Positions 52,714 to 61,698 of a stretch of 64,000 nt of DNA are shown piece by piece. Each line of letters starts with the position of its first letter. Within the stretch, counting starts at the first letter, position 1. This DNA comes from CAYXVJ01 sp050309435 (GTDB lineage Bacteria; Bacillota; Clostridia; Saccharofermentanales; Fastidiosipilaceae): NCBI GenBank assembly GCA_050309435.1, contig JBNRMJ010000027.1:13883-77882 (forward strand), in the 5' to 3' direction. The notes under the pieces are model-generated. The model saw nothing but the letters and a program-made list of their open reading frames with translations. It did no database searches and was not told the origin of the DNA. A program made the position numbers and the translations under genes.

Positions 52714-55700
52714 TTACTTTCTCTCAACTTCCTGCATTTCGAAGGCTTCGATTACGTCTCCGACCTTAATGTCGTTGTAACGCTCGATCGAGAATCCGCA
52801 TTCATAACCGGAAGCCACTTCGCGCACATCGTCCTTAAAGCGACGCAGCGAGGCCAGCTGACCTTCGTGAATAACCACATTGTCGCGCAAGAGTCTGATC
52901 TTGGCATTACGTACGACCTTACCATCGGTGACATAACCACCCGCGATGGTACCGACAGAGGATACCTTAAAGGTTTCGCGGATCTCGGCATGACCGAGAA
53001 CAACTTCCTTATAAACGGGAGCCAGCATGCCCTTCATGGCAGACGAAATATCGTCGATCGCCGTGTAAATGACGCTGTAGGTACGAATATCCACACCGGA
53101 AGCCTTGGCTTGCTCGGCTACGTTAGCCGGTGGTCTGACATTGAAGGCGATGATAATCGCGTTACTGACCTCGGCCAGGCGAACGTCGGTTTCGTTAACG
53201 GCACCGACCGCGCCATGGATGATATTGACCTTAACCTCGTCGTTGTTCAGCTTCTCGAGCGACTGGCGAACAGCCTCGACGGAGCCCTGGACGTCGGCCT
53301 TGACGATCAGGTTCAGATCCTTCACGTCGCCGGCGGCCATCTTCGAATAGAGGTTATCAAGCGACATTCTGGACGAGGGGCTGATCGACTCCTCGCGAAG
53401 CTTGTCTCTGCGCTTCTCGGCCAGCTGACGGGCTACGCGCTCGTCCTGGACCACATAGAAGATTTCACCTGCTTCGGGTACTTCGGGCAGGCCCATGATC
53501 TCGACGGGCACGGAAGGTCCGGCCTTCTTGACGGATTTCTGGTTCGCATCGTACATCGCACGGATATTACCGACAATAGCGCCGGTAACGATCGTGTCGC
53601 CGATGGACAAGGTACCGCGCTGGACCAGCATGGTCGCCAGCGGGCCGCGGTTTTTGTCGAGTTTGGCTTCGATGACGATACCCTTGGCCTGACGGTTGGG
53701 GTTAGCCTTGAGTTCGAGAATATCAGCTGTCAGCAGAACCATCTCGAGGAGGCTGTCGATGCCTTCGCCGGTCTTCGCCGAAACAGGAACCATGGTTGTG
53801 GAGCCGCCCCACTCCTCGGTGATGAGGTTGTGCTGGGCCAGTTCCTGCTTAACTCTGTCAATATTCGCGGTGGGCTTGTCGATCTTGTTGATCGCAACCA
53901 CGATTTCCGTGTTGGCCGCACGCGCATGATTAATCGCTTCAATGGTCTGAGGCATGACACCGTCGTCGGCCGCGACGACAAGAATCGCGATATCGGTCGC
54001 CTGGGCACCGCGGGCACGCATGGTCGTAAAGGCTTCGTGACCGGGCGTATCCAGGAAGGTGATCTTGCGATCGTCGAGTCTTACCTGGTAAGCACCGATG
54101 TGCTGGGTAATACCGCCGGCCTCGCCCGTCGTAACGTGCGCGGAGCGGATGTAGTCGAGCAGACTTGTCTTACCGTGGTCGACGTGACCCATAACGGCAA
54201 CAACCGGAGGTCTGGCGACCAGATCGGCCGGATCGTCCTCGCTGTCGTCAAAGAGGATATCTTCTTCTGTCTCTTCGACGAGAAGATCGGTTTCGATCTT
54301 GTACTCGGCGGCGATCAAAGAGGCCGTATCGTAATCGATGACCTGGTTTAAGGTCGCGAGAACACCCATGCCCATCAGAGTTTTGATGACATCGGCTGCG
54401 GTTTTCTTCAATGCTTCGGCCAGTTCCTTAACGGTCAGAGCTTCGGGCAGCGAAACGTGCGTCAGAACGGCAACCGGCTGACGAGGTGAGCTGCTCTGGT
54501 TGCTTCTGCGATTGCTTCTCGGACCGCGGAATTCGTTAAAACCGCCTCGATCGTTGAATGCGCCGCGACGGCCGCGCTCGGCTCTCTCTCTGTCCTTCTT
54601 GTTCTTGTCCTTGGCATCGCGCTGAGCGAAACCGGGACGTGCCGGAACAAGCGGAGCCGCGAACTCGTCGGTCGTGGTCTTGCGGGGAGCCTTACGACGG
54701 AATTGAGGCTTCTGATCTTCGTCTTTATCCTTATCGCCGAAACCGGCATCGCTCGGACCGCGGTAACCGCCGCCCTGAGGGCCGGAACGCTGCGGGCGAC
54801 CGCCGGGACCGCCGGGTCCTCTGCGGGCCGGACGTTCCTCGGTCGATTGAGCAGCCTGGCGCTCCTTACGCTGGGCAAAGGCCTTCGCCGTGGCAGCCAG
54901 CGAGCTGTCCACCTTGTCGGACTTGGTCGACTTGTCGAAGATGTTTCCGACTTTACCGGGCGTAATCGGACGGTTTAAAGAACCAACCGGTTTGGCCTCG
55001 CGTGTGGGGCCCTGGCCTCGGTTCGGCGCATTCGGACCGCTTGTTGCGGTCTTATCGCCGCCGGCTCTTGTCGAACCGGTCTGATCGCGACGGCCTCCCT
55101 GGGGCGCCTGCTGGCCATCCGGCCGACGCTGTCCCTGACCCGAAGCTTTACCCTGACCGGCAGAAGCGGGACGGGCGGACTTGCTCTGTTCGTCGCGGCG
55201 GTTGCCGACCTTCTTGGGTTCGGCAGCCGGTGCGGCGCTGCGTTCGGCCGAAACGACGGAACCTGACTTGATCTTCCTGGGCTGCGGCGTCGTGGACGGC
55301 AGCGTTGCTGTTGTCTTAGATGTAGCTATGGTTGCTGTGCTCTCTTCCTTCTTAACTTCAGCCTTCGTTTCCGCCTTAGGCTTGGGCGCGGCGGCAACCT
55401 TCTTGGGCGCAGCCGTTTTCTTCGCATCTTTATCGGACAGATCGGACGTTTCTGTCTTCTCTGCCTTATCTGTTTTCTTAATCTCACTTGCCGTATCACG
55501 GACTTCGTCTGCGGTCTTCTTTCTCGCGGCGGTCTGTTCCGAAACAGTCGCATCGCTCGCGGACGCTGCGGTCTTCTCTTCCGCCCCGGCCGTCTCTACC
55601 TGCTCTTTCGCAGGAGCTGCTTCGGCGCTTGCCGCTGCTTCCTTCTTGTCGCTGGTCGCGCCGGCGGATGCCGGACTATCGGATTCTGCGGCAGTATCGC

Positions 55701-55989
55701 TTTGAACATCGGCAGCCTTACGTACCTTCACGACCTTAACCGTACTGGTAATTTTCTTACCGGAAACGCCTTGCATCGTGATGGTAGGTCCTGCATCTTC
55801 TGCATGATCTGCTTCAACGACCTGATTATCCTGCTCTGCCTCCGCTGCCTGCTTTTTGGCAAGCTCAAGCGCGGCCTTCTCCTCGGCTTCCCGCCCGGTG
55901 TCCGCCTTACGCTGTTGTTCAGCTTTACGCTGCGCAGTTTCATCTTTGGTGAATCCCGCTTTAAGTCCGGAATTATCCTTTTTCGCCAT
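52714..55989 (-). CDS. infB: Translation initiation factor IF-2
   Basis: GTPase that places initiator tRNA on the 30S subunit. 1091 residues. The first 510 or so are low-complexity: Ala/Glu/Lys-rich, then Arg/Gly/Pro-rich. An IF2_N domain (LPEALTVKELAEALKKTAADVIKTLMG split around 520-545) leads into the GTPase domain with GHVDHGKTSLLD, DTPGHEAFTTMRARGAQ and NKIDKP, then domains II-IV. This is long for a Firmicute (about 700-900), because of the N-terminal region. A GGAG site lies 12 bases before the ATG. Confidence 0.97.
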   Translation of the reverse strand: MAKKDNSGLKAGFTKDETAQRKAEQQRKADTGREAEEKAALELAKKQAAEAEQDNQVVEADHAEDAGPTITMQGVSGKKITSTVKVVKVRKAADVQSDTAAESDSPASAGATSDKKEAAASAEAAPAKEQVETAGAEEKTAASASDATVSEQTAARKKTADEVRDTASEIKKTDKAEKTETSDLSDKDAKKTAAPKKVAAAPKPKAETKAEVKKEESTATIATSKTTATLPSTTPQPRKIKSGSVVSAERSAAPAAEPKKVGNRRDEQSKSARPASAGQGKASGQGQRRPDGQQAPQGGRRDQTGSTRAGGDKTATSGPNAPNRGQGPTREAKPVGSLNRPITPGKVGNIFDKSTKSDKVDSSLAATAKAFAQRKERQAAQSTEERPARRGPGGPGGRPQRSGPQGGGYRGPSDAGFGDKDKDEDQKPQFRRKAPRKTTTDEFAAPLVPARPGFAQRDAKDKNKKDRERAERGRRGAFNDRGGFNEFRGPRSNRRSNQSSSPRQPVAVLTHVSLPEALTVKELAEALKKTAADVIKTLMGMGVLATLNQVIDYDTASLIAAEYKIETDLLVEETEEDILFDDSEDDPADLVARPPVVAVMGHVDHGKTSLLDYIRSAHVTTGEAGGITQHIGAYQVRLDDRKITFLDTPGHEAFTTMRARGAQATDIAILVVAADDGVMPQTIEAINHARAANTEIVVAINKIDKPTANIDRVKQELAQHNLITEEWGGSTTMVPVSAKTGEGIDSLLEMVLLTADILELKANPNRQAKGIVIEAKLDKNRGPLATMLVQRGTLSIGDTIVTGAIVGNIRAMYDANQKSVKKAGPSVPVEIMGLPEVPEAGEIFYVVQDERVARQLAEKRRDKLREESISPSSRMSLDNLYSKMAAGDVKDLNLIVKADVQGSVEAVRQSLEKLNNDEVKVNIIHGAVGAVNETDVRLAEVSNAIIIAFNVRPPANVAEQAKASGVDIRTYSVIYTAIDDISSAMKGMLAPVYKEVVLGHAEIRETFKVSSVGTIAGGYVTDGKVVRNAKIRLLRDNVVIHEGQLASLRRFKDDVREVASGYECGFSIERYNDIKVGDVIEAFEMQEVERK

Positions 55990-56055
55990 GTTTATTTGCT
56001 TACTCCTCTAATATCTTCGCGTACCAGGTCAACTTACATGACCACAGCTTTCTTT

Positions 56056-56061
56056 ATTATA
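56056..56061 (-). promoter_or_regulatory. Possible internal promoter (-10) upstream of infB
   Basis: A perfect minus-strand TATAAT in the 124-base gap between ylxQ and infB, 67 bases before the infB start; no good -35. Confidence 0.35.
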
Positions 56062-56113
56062 CCGCATTTTATCTATACTTGCCGTCGAGTTAGCGTTACG
56101 GGCAGCCGTGAGA

Positions 56114-56440
56114 TTAAGACTTTACATAGTTTAATATCCCCCCGGCAAAACCATCGTCCTCTACCGCCACGCAGGCTCGTATATCGCTTCCGGTATAACG
56201 TCCCAACTCTTCGCGGTCACCCAGACCGACGAGTTCAAGACCATAATGAGCTGTCTGCTTCTCCATATCTTCTATGGTTCGCTTTGACGCGTCACGGGCC
56301 ACGATCACAAGACGTGCCCGCTTCTTCTTCATGCTGATTAATGTTGCTTCCCGACCGCAAGCCAGTTTCCCGGCCCGCCTGGCCAATCCGATCAGACGCA
56401 GGGCGCTGTCTTCATCGGCTTTAATATCGGTTGTTAACAT
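56114..56440 (-). CDS. ylxQ: L7Ae/L30e-family RNA-binding protein YlxQ
   Basis: 108-residue L7Ae-like protein always found between ylxR and infB in Firmicutes; binds kink-turn-type RNA. RLIGLARRAGKLACG, ARLVIVARDASKRT and GRYTGSDIRACVAVED are the family blocks. The ribosome site is not strong. Confidence 0.9.
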   Translation of the reverse strand: MLTTDIKADEDSALRLIGLARRAGKLACGREATLISMKKKRARLVIVARDASKRTIEDMEKQTAHYGLELVGLGDREELGRYTGSDIRACVAVEDDGFAGGILNYVKS

Positions 56441-56478
56441 GTGCTCATCAACTCCGTTGCCTCCGTATACAACCTCAT

Positions 56479-56841
56479 TTAGCTGTCTTTAGGTTTCACT
56501 CTGCGAATCTTTCGTCCCTCGGCGTCATACAAGACGATTTCGGGGCGGTTTAGCTTCGCGATTTCGGCTGCTCTTACAGCAGCCAGTTCTCTCAATTCCG
56601 TTTCCAGCCTCTGCCGATCCTCGCTCGAGACTTTCATGCGCAGGAGCTTTTCCAGGCGTTTGGACTGAAACAGTTGATCTATGGTTTCCTCATCAAGGCA
56701 AAGGTAGAGCCCGCGACCGGGTTTCCGACCGCTCGGATCAACCGTGACAACATCGTCCTGTCGTACGAGCCGAATGAGCTCCGACTTCGTTTTCATCTCC
56801 CGGCATATGACACACATGCGCCGGGGTACGTGCTTTGCCAT
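56479..56841 (-). CDS. ylxR: YlxR family RNA-binding protein (DUF448)
   Basis: 120-residue nucleic acid-binding protein of the nusA-infB operon. The start KHVPRRMCVICREMKTKSELIR and GRKPGRGLYLC are diagnostic. The C-terminal 40 residues are extra for the family (usually about 90). It starts on the base after the nusA stop, using AGAGGAAA inside nusA. Confidence 0.92.
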   Translation of the reverse strand: MAKHVPRRMCVICREMKTKSELIRLVRQDDVVTVDPSGRKPGRGLYLCLDEETIDQLFQSKRLEKLLRMKVSSEDRQRLETELRELAAVRAAEIAKLNRPEIVLYDAEGRKIRRVKPKDS

Positions 56842-58071
56842 TTAGATTTCCTCTGCACCATCCGTTACTGTCTCATCGTCATCGTCCGACGGAAGTTCGG
56901 TACCTTCGTAGTCGTCCGAAGCGTAATCGACGGCTTCATCCGATTCGTTCTCTTCGTTACCGGCATACTCGCTATCGGCAATCTCGCCTGCGACCTGCTC
57001 GAAACGACTGAAGAACTCGTTTTCGATCATTTCGCGATACTGGCTCTCGCCCTTGATGTCGATGCCCCAGCCGGTTAAATGAGCCGCCAGTCTCGCGTTC
57101 TGGCCTTCGCGACCGATGGCCAGCGACAGCTGCTGATCGGGCACGATGACCTGAGCGGTATGCTCCTCTTCGTTCACATCGACGCGAAGCACCTTGGCCG
57201 GGCTCAGCGCGTTACTGATGAAGACTTCCAGAGCCGGATCCCACTCGATGATGTCAATCTTCTCGCCGGACAGTTCGTTCATGACGGCCTGTACGCGCAT
57301 ACCGTGCTGACCGACGCAGGCGCCCAGGGCGTCGACGTTGGCATCGCGGGAAGCGACGGCAATCTTACTGCGGGAACCGGGTTCGCGCGCCACCGAGATG
57401 ATCTCGACGACACCGTCGCTGATTTCCGGCACCTCTTGTTCGAAGAGCTTACGCACCAGATTCGGATGGGAACGGGAAATCATGACCACGGGACGGCCGC
57501 GGCGCTCGTCGACCTTCAGGACGTAGAAGCGCATGCGCTGGTTGAAGTTGTAGTTCTCGTTCTTGACCTGCTCGCGACGGGTCAATACGGCCTCGGCGCG
57601 ATCGATATCCACGATGACTTCGTTTCTGTCCTTACGCTGCACGATACCCATGGCGATTTCGCCGATCCGGCTGCTGAACTCGTCCTGGATGCGCTCGCGC
57701 TCGGCATTCGCCAGCTTCTGCACGATTACGCTCTTGGCGGTCTGAGCGGCCAGACGTCCGAAGTCCTGAGGGGACAATTCGAATTCGAGCATATCGCCCA
57801 CTTCGAACTCGTCGCTTAAGGCCTGAGCTTCCGACAGAGGCATCTGGGAATTCGGATCCTCGACCTCTTCGACGACTTCCTTCATCAGGAACACCTTCAT
57901 GTCGCCGGTCTCGCGGTTTACTTCGGCGCGAATGTTCTGGGTGGATTTGGCGTCAAACTCGCGTTTGTACGCCGAAACCAGAGCCTCTTCGATCGCTTCG
58001 AAGAGGACCTCCGCAGATACGCCGCGCTCCTTTTCGAGAAGCCTCATGGCTTCGATTAATTCTGCATTCAT
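56842..58071 (-). CDS. nusA: Transcription termination/antitermination factor NusA
   Basis: Binds RNA polymerase and nascent RNA to modulate pausing and termination. 409 residues: N-terminal RNAP-binding domain (1-130), S1 domain (about 135-200), then two KH domains with GACVGQHGMRVQAVMNEL and AIGREGQNARLAAHLTGW. The C-terminal 55 or so residues are highly acidic. AGAGAGG precedes the ATG. Second gene of the rimP operon. Confidence 0.96.
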   Translation of the reverse strand: MNAELIEAMRLLEKERGVSAEVLFEAIEEALVSAYKREFDAKSTQNIRAEVNRETGDMKVFLMKEVVEEVEDPNSQMPLSEAQALSDEFEVGDMLEFELSPQDFGRLAAQTAKSVIVQKLANAERERIQDEFSSRIGEIAMGIVQRKDRNEVIVDIDRAEAVLTRREQVKNENYNFNQRMRFYVLKVDERRGRPVVMISRSHPNLVRKLFEQEVPEISDGVVEIISVAREPGSRSKIAVASRDANVDALGACVGQHGMRVQAVMNELSGEKIDIIEWDPALEVFISNALSPAKVLRVDVNEEEHTAQVIVPDQQLSLAIGREGQNARLAAHLTGWGIDIKGESQYREMIENEFFSRFEQVAGEIADSEYAGNEENESDEAVDYASDDYEGTELPSDDDDETVTDGAEEI

Positions 58072-58107
58072 GTTTTACCTCTCTTCGGCCTTATTAAGCC
58101 TATTTCT

Positions 58108-58572
58108 TTAAAACTCTATTTTTCTGACAAGCTTCGCTGTTTCCGCTGTTGTAAACATCATTTCGCCCAGGTCGCCGCGGATCTTGAATCCGTCTTCCGT
58201 CGCTCCGAGGAGCTCCCCTTCAAACTGCTTGGAGCCGTCTCTGGGCTGATAAAGCGAAACCTCAACCGTCTCTCCGGCATAACGCTCGTAATCGGCCGCG
58301 GTCTTCAGCGGTCGGGTCAAACCCGGCGACGAAACCTCGAGAAAGTACGGCTGCTGGTAACTGAAGTGTAAATCCAGGAGCGGATCCACGGCACGGCTGA
58401 CCGTTTCGCAATCGCTGATACCGATGCCGCCGCGTTTATCAATATAATAACGCAGAATCTGCTGCTGGCCTTCTTTTACGAAGTCCGTATCAACCAGATC
58501 ATAGCCGAGTTCTTCGATTGTCTGACGAGCGATCTCGTCGGCCTCGCGGGCCAGTTTTCCGCCTTTGCTCAT
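58108..58572 (-). CDS. rimP: Ribosome maturation factor RimP
   Basis: 154-residue 30S assembly factor. ELGYDLVDTDFVKEG, RYYIDKRGGIGISDCETVSRAVDPLLD and LEVSSPGLTRPL are RimP signatures. ATG at 58572 follows GAGGGCAATAAT; the frame continues upstream to 58620 but those bases form the leader hairpin. First gene of the long operon that reaches rodA. Confidence 0.96.
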   Translation of the reverse strand: MSKGGKLAREADEIARQTIEELGYDLVDTDFVKEGQQQILRYYIDKRGGIGISDCETVSRAVDPLLDLHFSYQQPYFLEVSSPGLTRPLKTAADYERYAGETVEVSLYQPRDGSKQFEGELLGATEDGFKIRGDLGEMMFTTAETAKLVRKIEF

Positions 58573-58584
58573 ATTATTGCCCTC

Positions 58585-58616
58585 ACAAAACGAAAGAGCG
58601 GGTTTTCTGCCCACTC
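58585..58616 (-). other. Terminator-like hairpin in the rimP leader
   Basis: Minus-strand GAGTGGG-CAGAAAA-CCCGCTC (7 pairs, one G-T) followed by TTTCGTTTT. It sits between the predicted transcription start and the rimP ribosome site, so it could act as an attenuator of the whole operon. Confidence 0.5.
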
Positions 58617-58645
58617 TCATGTCAAATCACTAATATTACTGTATA

Positions 58646-58674
58646 ACTATACCACAAGAACAGATGTTTGACAA
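58646..58674 (-). promoter_or_regulatory. Promoter of the rimP-nusA-infB operon
   Basis: Minus-strand TTGTCA (58674-58669), 17 bases, TATAGT (58651-58646). The leader would be about 67 bases. Confidence 0.7.
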
Positions 58675-58732
58675 GCCAAAGCCTTTACATCCGTATCTGT
58701 CATTCTCCATGACGCGACAGTCTTTTGACAGG

Positions 58733-59767
58733 CTAAACGATCTCCACGGCCTGCCCCACCCGATCCGACTCGATCGCCGCGAAAATCGCCCGCATCGAAG
58801 CCAGACCGCTCTCGCCGCTCAGATCGTAGATCGCCTTGTTTTGAATCGAGTCGATAAACAAATCGATGATACCGGTCTTCGTTTGTTCCGTGTTGGTCTG
58901 AATGCGGTCGATATCGTATTCGATGATCGTGCCGTCGCTAAGCGATACGTGAATCGAGCGTTCGGGATAACGGTAAACGGACATGACACCCTTGGTTCCG
59001 TAGAGGATCGTGGAGTTTACTTCGTTGCCGTAATTGGTCCAGCTGCCCAGGATCGTCCCCACAGCTCCGTTCGATAAAGTAAATAAAGCAAAGGCATTGT
59101 CATCGACGGGTATGAGCTCTCCGTTGGCCAGACGTTTGTTCTGAGTGGTGAGTTTGGCCATGACGGAAACAGCTGCTTCGCCAGTCATGAACAGAAGCAA
59201 GTCGATTTTATGGATGACCAGGTCGCCGATTGCGCCCATGCCCGCCGAGCCTTTATCGAAAAACCAGGTGCCGGGACCCGGACGAATCGACCAGGTTTCG
59301 GGACCTGCATGCGAAAAGGTGCTTTCAAAACCGATCAGCTCGCCGATCTCCCCGCGCCGGTAAATCTCTCTGGCGGTCAAATGCGTTTTTGTTATCCGCT
59401 GGTTATGAGCCAGGATCAGTTTCATGCCGCTTTCCTGCGAGACCCGGACCATTTCGAGCGCATCTTCCATGGTGGTCGCCATCGGCTTTTCGCAGAGGAC
59501 ATGCTTGCCGGCCTTCATAGCCATGATGGCATGTTTCGCGTGAAGAAAGTTGGCGGTGCAGATACTGACCGCATGGATCTCCGGATCCGCAAGCATCTCT
59601 TCGACGGTCTCGTAGACACGGCCTCCGTAAGTGCCCAGCATCTCCATCGCACGGTCAAAGGTCCGATCGTAGTAGCCCACGAAACCAACTTCGGGATTCG
59701 CGAAATATTCGGGTATATGTCTGACTTGAGCGATCTTCCCGCAACCGATCACACCAACATTAATCAT
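58733..59767 (-). CDS. Gfo/Idh/MocA family NAD(P)-dependent oxidoreductase
   Basis: 344-residue dehydrogenase of the glucose-fructose oxidoreductase/inositol dehydrogenase family. The N-terminal Rossmann fold starts INVGVIGCGKIAQVRHIPEY; the conserved GKHVLCEKPMATT (about 87-99) carries the EKP motif; GDLVIHKIDLLLF (about 182-194) supplies the catalytic Asp/His positions. Substrates in this family are sugars, inositols or their derivatives; none is indicated by neighbours. AGGAGG lies about 10 bases before the ATG. Confidence 0.9.
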   Translation of the reverse strand: MINVGVIGCGKIAQVRHIPEYFANPEVGFVGYYDRTFDRAMEMLGTYGGRVYETVEEMLADPEIHAVSICTANFLHAKHAIMAMKAGKHVLCEKPMATTMEDALEMVRVSQESGMKLILAHNQRITKTHLTAREIYRRGEIGELIGFESTFSHAGPETWSIRPGPGTWFFDKGSAGMGAIGDLVIHKIDLLLFMTGEAAVSVMAKLTTQNKRLANGELIPVDDNAFALFTLSNGAVGTILGSWTNYGNEVNSTILYGTKGVMSVYRYPERSIHVSLSDGTIIEYDIDRIQTNTEQTKTGIIDLFIDSIQNKAIYDLSGESGLASMRAIFAAIESDRVGQAVEIV

Positions 59768-60004
59768 ACCGGGGGTTCCTCCTTTGCGAAATGAATCTAT
59801 TTATCATTCTACAACGAAGCCGAAATTTACCCCGATTCAGATAGCACGCTTCGGATCGTCGGAAAGTATGCATGATTCCTATCTTTTTGTCATCTTTGTA
59901 AGAAAAAGCAAAAATGCCGCCTTTTGTGTTTCCTTTTCTCGACGAAATCAGATACAATACAGTAAAGATCAGTTGGGACACGATTAAAGCAAGGAGACAT
60001 GCGT

Positions 60005-60436
60005 ATGATCAAGGTGATAGTTGGACCCAAGGGCTGCGGCAAGACCAGTAAGATGGTTGAAGATCTGAATGCCCATGCGGATAATGACCTCGACAATGTG
60101 ATTTGCATCGAGCGCGGAAAGCGCCTGAACGGTCTTGTAAGTTATAAAATACGTCTCGTGGACATAGATGAATACCCAACGCTCGGATTCCGGGAGTTGG
60201 GTAGTTTTGTAGCCGGGCTTCTGGCCAAGGACTATGATATTACCCACATTTATATCGACAGCATCTATAAAGTCGCGGGAAGCGATTCGGAAGAAGAATT
60301 GATTAAGTTTCTTAACTACCTGGAACCCTTTACCAATGAACGCGGCGTGACGCTTGAAACCTCGCTCAGCGACGATCCGGAAAACGTACATCCGGAACTC
60401 GCCAAGTACGTTGTAGCGTTTGAGCCGGTATCCTGA
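60005..60436 (+). CDS. Small P-loop protein of unknown function
   Basis: 143 residues; not a family I recognise. A Walker A motif is at the very start (GPKGCGKT, 7-14, Lys13), with a hydrophobic strand ending in Asp (THIYIDS, about 80-86) as a Walker B candidate. There is no room for more than a minimal nucleotide-binding core, and the second half is acidic. ATG at 60005 is preferred over 59999 because AAGGAG then stands 8 bases upstream. It is a single plus-strand gene, followed by a long inverted repeat. It might be a small ATPase or nucleotide kinase-like protein. Confidence 0.75.
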   Translation: MIKVIVGPKGCGKTSKMVEDLNAHADNDLDNVICIERGKRLNGLVSYKIRLVDIDEYPTLGFRELGSFVAGLLAKDYDITHIYIDSIYKVAGSDSEEELIKFLNYLEPFTNERGVTLETSLSDDPENVHPELAKYVVAFEPVS

Positions 60437-60453
60437 TAAAGAGAGAAAAAGAT

Positions 60454-60512
60454 ATAGAGCGTTCATGGCCGTTAGCTGTCCCAACTGCATAGCTTATGAA
60501 CGCTCTATCATT
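60454..60512 (+). terminator. Long inverted repeat after the P-loop gene (probable terminator)
   Basis: ATAGAGCGTTCAT (60454-60466) pairs perfectly with ATGAACGCTCTAT (60496-60508), 13 bp around a 29-base loop, followed by CATTTATA. It is a poor T-run for a terminator, but the position fits. The mscL -10 lies directly after it. Confidence 0.5.
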
Positions 60513-60518
60513 TATAAT
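60513..60518 (+). promoter_or_regulatory. Probable -10 of mscL
   Basis: Perfect TATAAT 31 bases before the mscL start. The matching -35 would fall in the inverted repeat and is weak. Confidence 0.4.
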
Positions 60519-60548
60519 ATGGGAAAAACTTAAAGGAGTTCTTTTTCT

Positions 60549-60995
60549 ATGGCGATAATTAAGGAATTTAAAGAATTCATCTCAAAAGGCAGCGTCATTG
60601 ACCTGGCTGTCGGTGTCGTCATCGGCGGTGCGTTCAAGACCATCGTCGATTCACTGGTTGCCAATATCATTATGCCGATCATCGGCATCGTAACGGCCGG
60701 TATCAACTTCAGCGAAATCAAGACCGTCTTAAAACAGGCCGAAGGCGAAAATCCCGAAGTGGCGATTATGTGGGGCTCTTTCCTGGAAGCGGTCATCAGT
60801 TTCCTGATCATCGCGCTAATTATTTTCCTCATGGTCAAGGGCATCAACACCCTGCGCGCCAATACCGCGAAGCTTCGTAAGGCCGAAGAAAAAGCCGAGG
60901 AAGCCGCCGCGCCGGCAAGCGGTCCAACGAACAGCGAGCTGCTTTCCGCCATCTTAAGCGAACTGCAGAAACAAAACGAACAGGCCAAACCTTGA
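60549..60995 (+). CDS. mscL: Large-conductance mechanosensitive channel MscL
   Basis: Pentameric safety valve opened by membrane tension during osmotic downshock. 148 residues: amphipathic KEFKEFISKGSVIDLAVGVVIGGAF leads into TM1 (split here at residues 6-30), with the gate region rich in Ala/Gly; TM2 is about 77-98 (FLEAVISFLIIALIIFL), followed by a charged cytosolic helix that is longer than usual. AAAGGAG lies 10 bases before the ATG. Confidence 0.96.
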   Translation: MAIIKEFKEFISKGSVIDLAVGVVIGGAFKTIVDSLVANIIMPIIGIVTAGINFSEIKTVLKQAEGENPEVAIMWGSFLEAVISFLIIALIIFLMVKGINTLRANTAKLRKAEEKAEEAAAPASGPTNSELLSAILSELQKQNEQAKP

Positions 60996-61052
60996 TCTGC
61001 TTTATGACCCGTCAGTACGAGTAGAAATGTGGAGCGAACATAAGCATTGAGT

Positions 61053-61613
61053 ATGAGTGAAGGAAACGAGAAAGTAACGAAGAAAGTTATTTTACTGTAC
61101 ATCGCCGACCGCCTGGCCGGTTTGACACAGGATGAATTCATGGACCTCGCCATCGATACGATCTACATGGATTATTTTGAATTCAGTCATATTTATGATC
61201 AATTACTTGGCGATCATTTTCTCATCGAAGAAATCCGCGAAGGCGAAACCCGCCTGGATGCCGACGGCAAGCCCACGAAACGAGTTAACATCACGCCTTC
61301 GGGCAAGCAGATCTTATCTTCACTCTACGGGACCGTGCCGCAGGCCATTCGCAATCATCTGAAGGAGTCGACGGAAGTGTCCCTGAAGGTTCGGAGCGAT
61401 TCCGAAACCGTCAAGGCAACATACTCTCCCGATCCGAACGGAAACTACCGCATGCATCTGCAGCTAAACGACGATAAGATGAACAGCTTGTTCGAATTGA
61501 ACTTCACGGTTCCCAATCGCGAGATGGCCGAACAGACCAGTGAAAACTGGGAACGGCACTATGCCGAACTCTACCCGAAGATTCTGGCGGTTCTGGCTTC
61601 GAAATCCAAGTAA
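61053..61613 (+). CDS. DUF4364 family protein (winged-helix-like N-terminus)
   Basis: 186 residues of the DUF4364 family, found mainly in Clostridia. The N-terminal part (VILLYIADRLAG, then INDQL-type helices and NITPSGKQIL) looks like a winged-helix regulator; the C-terminal half is beta-rich (LKVRSDSETVKATYS). No target is known. ATG at 61053 is listed; a TTG at 61047 is better spaced from GGAG and may be the real start. It is downstream of mscL by 57 bases, so it may be co-transcribed. Confidence 0.82.
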   Translation: MSEGNEKVTKKVILLYIADRLAGLTQDEFMDLAIDTIYMDYFEFSHIYDQLLGDHFLIEEIREGETRLDADGKPTKRVNITPSGKQILSSLYGTVPQAIRNHLKESTEVSLKVRSDSETVKATYSPDPNGNYRMHLQLNDDKMNSLFELNFTVPNREMAEQTSENWERHYAELYPKILAVLASKSK

Positions 61614-61643
61614 GCCGATAAGCCAAACACTGCTACGAAAAAG

Positions 61644-61682
61644 AAGTGCCGTATCACCCGGAGGCGATACGGCACTTTTCTA
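61644..61682. terminator. Bidirectional terminator between DUF4364 and the flavodiiron gene
   Basis: AAGTGCCGTATC pairs perfectly with GATACGGCACTT (12 bp, 9-base loop). There is TTTTC on the plus-strand side and TTCTTTTTCG on the minus-strand side, so it serves both converging genes. Confidence 0.9.
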
Positions 61683-61698
61683 TGTGACTTAATCTCGT

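Noticed and set aside
52867..54351. Plus-strand open frame of 494 codons opposite infB
   Set aside because: Antisense shadow of the IF-2 GTPase region; no start signals and no recognisable protein.
57079..57819. Plus-strand open frame of 246 codons opposite nusA
   Set aside because: Antisense shadow of the NusA S1/KH region.
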